NCBI GenBank assembly: GCA_964648215.1
Contig: CAZYMF010000211.1
Span: 1-8,312, forward strand
DNA length: 8,312 nucleotides
Origin: CAZYMF01 sp964648215
GTDB taxonomy: Bacteria; Desulfobacterota; Binatia; HRBIN30; JACQVA1
Direction of reading: 5' to 3'
Of this stretch, positions 6,671-8,312 are shown one piece after another. Below the pieces are notes generated by a model. The model was not told the DNA's origin, did no database searches, and saw nothing but the letters and a program-made list of their open reading frames with translations. Both the position numbers and the translations under genes were made by a program. The number at the start of each line of letters is the position of its first letter. The first letter of the stretch is position 1.

Positions 6671-8241
6671 CCGCGCCCCCGCAGCAGCTCGATCAGCCCC
6701 TGGAGGAAGGCCCGGACCTCGGCGGGATCGCGCAGCACGTAGTGCGCCTGCGTCGGCTGCGTCGACGGCCCGACCAGGACGCCGATGCCGCGCCGGCGCA
6801 GCGCCGCGAAGGCGTCCTCGTCGGTGAGATCGTCGCCGAGGTAGAGCGGCAGGACGTCCTCGCCTTCGAGGCCGAGCGCCTGCAACAGCCACAGCACCGC
6901 CCGGCCCTTGTCCCATTCGATGCGCGGCCGCAGCTCGATGACCTTCTTGCCCCCGGTCTCACGCAGCTCGGGCCGAGCGGCCGCCACCTCGTGGGCGATC
7001 GCCTTCACGCGCGCCACGTCGGCCGCCGCCACCAGACGATAGTGCACCGCCACGGCGAACTTCTTCCCCTCCACCGCCGCCCCGGCGATCTCCGACACGC
7101 GCCGGCGCAGCTCGGCCTCGGCGCGCCGCAGCGCGGGCTCGTGCCTGACGCCCTCCTCGTGCTCCATGCGGCAGCCGCCGGGGCCGCTGATGTCGAAGCC
7201 GTGGCTGCCGGCGTAGAAGACGGTGTCGAGGCCCACCAGCTTCTCGACGTCGGCGCGATCGCGGCCGCTGACGATCGCCACGCGGCACAACCCGGCCAGC
7301 GCGCCCACGGTGGCGCGCATCTCGTCGGCGAGCACGGCCATCTCCGGACGGGCAACGATCGGCGTGAGGGTGCCGTCGTAGTCGAGAAAGACGGCGAGGC
7401 GTTTGCCCCGCGCCCGTCCTTCGATCTCCGCCAGGCGGGCCAGCGCCGACGGCCGCGGCGCGTCGCCGCTCTCGAAGCGGACCGTGCCGAGGTCGGTCAC
7501 GACTTCGTCGGCGCCGTGCTGCCGCAGCCGCTCGGCCTGGCCGGAGCGGTCGACACCGATCACCAGACCGAAGCCGCCACGGCGCCCGGCCGCGACACCG
7601 GCGGCAGCGTCCTCGACGACGACGGCGCGCGCCGGTACCGTGCCCAGCCGACGCGCGGCCTCGAGGAACATGTCGGGCGCCGGCTTGCCGGCCAGCTTCA
7701 GTCGCGCCACCTCGACGCCGTCGACCCGGGTGTCGAACACCGCCTCCAACCCGGCCGCGGCGCGTAGCACCGCCTCGCAGTTCTTGCTCGAGGAGACCAC
7801 GGCGAGGCGCAGGCCCCGGGCGCGGGCGGCGCGCAGAAAGGCAACGGCGTGCTCGTAGACGGCGACGCCGTGCTGCTGCAGCTCGGCACGGAAGATCTCG
7901 TTCTTGCGGTTACCGAGGCCGCAGACGGTCTCCGCCTGCCGGTCGTCCTCCGGGCTACCGTCGGGCAGCGAGATACCGCGCGAGGCCAGGAAGCTGCGGA
8001 CACCGTCGTAGCGCGGCTTGCCGTCGACGTAGGGGCGATAGTCGGCCTCGACGTCAAAGGGGCGGAAGCTCTCGCCGTGGATCGCCGCGTGCCGCCGCAG
8101 GTACTCGTCGAACGTCTGCTTCCACGCCGCCGCGTGCACCGCGGCCGTCCTGGTCACCACGCCGTCGAGATCGGCCAGAACCGCGTCGAAGTCGCCGGTG
8201 CGGATCACCAGCGTCGCCGCCCCATCCTCCGCGCCGCTCAC
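6667..8241 (-). CDS. otsB: Fused beta-phosphoglucomutase-like HAD + trehalose-6-phosphate phosphatase
   Basis: This 524-residue protein joins two HAD-superfamily enzymes. Residues 17-260 resemble beta-phosphoglucomutase: nucleophile motif DLDGVVT (D24, D26), H36 in AAVHAAAW (same 12-residue offset from the nucleophile as in the Lactococcus enzyme), SSSKN at 150-154, K186 in GKPAPD, and E210-D211. Residues 280-520 match OtsB: FLDYDGTLTP (D287, D289), VSGRD (S325), AGSHGF, K393/K394 before HYR, WDKG, and YLGDDLTDEDAF (D470, D471, D474). Both active sites look complete. Expected reactions are beta-glucose 1-phosphate to glucose 6-phosphate, and trehalose 6-phosphate to trehalose plus phosphate. 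The GTG at 8241 is chosen as start because GGAGGTG at 8254-8248 sits six bases before it. Its stop overlaps the GH65 start. The pair together equals the domain order of mycobacterial OtsB1. The OtsB call is firm; the mutase activity is well supported but untested. Confidence 0.92.
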   Translation of the reverse strand: MSGAEDGAATLVIRTGDFDAVLADLDGVVTRTAAVHAAAWKQTFDEYLRRHAAIHGESFRPFDVEADYRPYVDGKPRYDGVRSFLASRGISLPDGSPEDDRQAETVCGLGNRKNEIFRAELQQHGVAVYEHAVAFLRAARARGLRLAVVSSSKNCEAVLRAAAGLEAVFDTRVDGVEVARLKLAGKPAPDMFLEAARRLGTVPARAVVVEDAAAGVAAGRRGGFGLVIGVDRSGQAERLRQHGADEVVTDLGTVRFESGDAPRPSALARLAEIEGRARGKRLAVFLDYDGTLTPIVARPEMAVLADEMRATVGALAGLCRVAIVSGRDRADVEKLVGLDTVFYAGSHGFDISGPGGCRMEHEEGVRHEPALRRAEAELRRRVSEIAGAAVEGKKFAVAVHYRLVAAADVARVKAIAHEVAAARPELRETGGKKVIELRPRIEWDKGRAVLWLLQALGLEGEDVLPLYLGDDLTDEDAFAALRRRGIGVLVGPSTQPTQAHYVLRDPAEVRAFLQGLIELLRGRG

Positions 8242-8312
8242 GGCGTGCACCTCCCTGTCGCCCCGGCCGTCAGCACCCCTTCTCCACGAGACCGCACCTC
8301 GCCGCGGCGGCA
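8238..8312 (-). other. Upstream edge of the trehalose operon; possible 3' end of another gene
   Basis: No promoter can be recognised in the 71 bases upstream of the start at 8241. One minus-strand frame is open from the window edge and ends at a TGA at 8240-8238, overlapping the GTG start as GTGA, which would mirror the ATGA overlap downstream. Another frame ends at a TGA at 8272-8270, 28 bases before the start. Either could be the tail of an upstream operon member, but under 80 bases are visible and the translated residues are not recognisable, so no gene is claimed. Confidence 0.2.
8248..8254 (-). promoter_or_regulatory. Shine-Dalgarno site deciding the start of the HAD fusion gene
   Basis: On the minus strand the bases read GGAGGTG, a seven-base match to the anti-Shine-Dalgarno complement AGGAGGTG. 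Six bases (CACGCC) separate it from the GTG at 8241. The earlier GTG at 8250 lies inside this site and would have no usable spacing, so it is rejected as the start. Confidence 0.7.

Noticed and set aside
1466..6742. A 1758-codon open frame on the + strand running through the propeller gene, the spacer and the antisense of the GH65 gene
   Set aside because: Its translation is Arg/Gly/His-rich low-complexity sequence with no family motifs. It is out of frame with the propeller gene and antisense to GH65, both of which have clear motifs. High GC removes stop codons from such frames.
6671..6916. An 82-codon N-terminal extension of the GH65 frame beginning at 6916
   Set aside because: It overlaps the conserved C-terminal phosphatase coding region and lacks GH65 sequence. 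The ATG at 6670, with the ATGA overlap, matches the family N-terminus.
6742..7767. A 341-codon + strand frame opposite the HAD fusion gene
   Set aside because: It is antisense to two well-defined HAD domains and has no recognisable motifs; it is a GC-driven shadow.

Overview
The window is GC-rich bacterial DNA with dense, compact genes. Three features together point to an uncultured Deltaproteobacteria-like or Binatota-like soil or sediment lineage: the long Thr/Pro 'TPT' stalk followed by a cysteine-bearing EF-hand pair, the highly repetitive secreted propeller, and the trehalose gene pair. This taxonomic guess rests on remembered family distributions, not on a marker gene, so it is only moderately likely.

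Layout from left to right. (1) Positions 1-879 (+) hold the C-terminal part of glutamate synthase small subunit, GltD, cut by the window edge. (2) Positions 880-1007 are a short spacer with a degenerate 7-bp tandem repeat. (3) Positions 1008-4127 (+) encode a 1039-residue exported protein: signal peptide, 14 propeller repeats with a near-constant 53-residue period, a Thr/Pro stalk of about 210 residues, and a C-terminal pair of EF-hand loops. (4) Positions 4128-4252 separate two convergent genes and are almost entirely 7-bp repeats (CAAGNNN on one side, CTTGNNN on the other). Part of this folds as a 30-bp imperfect hairpin next to the stop codon. (5) Positions 4253-8241 (-) form a two-gene operon transcribed leftward: first a fused beta-phosphoglucomutase-like / trehalose-6-phosphate phosphatase protein (6667-8241), then a GH65 glycoside phosphorylase/hydrolase (4253-6670). 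The two overlap by four bases (ATGA).

The two minus-strand genes read as one metabolic module. The phosphatase half would release trehalose and phosphate from trehalose 6-phosphate. The GH65 enzyme, if it is a trehalose phosphorylase, would use phosphate to give beta-glucose 1-phosphate plus glucose. The mutase half would turn beta-glucose 1-phosphate into glucose 6-phosphate. Together they match, domain for domain, the single three-domain mycobacterial protein OtsB1 (Rv2006) as I remember it, here split into two translationally coupled genes. The propeller gene and gltD have no evident functional tie to this module.

Most of the surprise lies in the 7-bp repeat arrays of both intergenic spacers, the regularity of the 14-repeat propeller, and the split OtsB1-like operon. 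I see no tRNA, rRNA, CRISPR array, transposase or prophage gene in the window.
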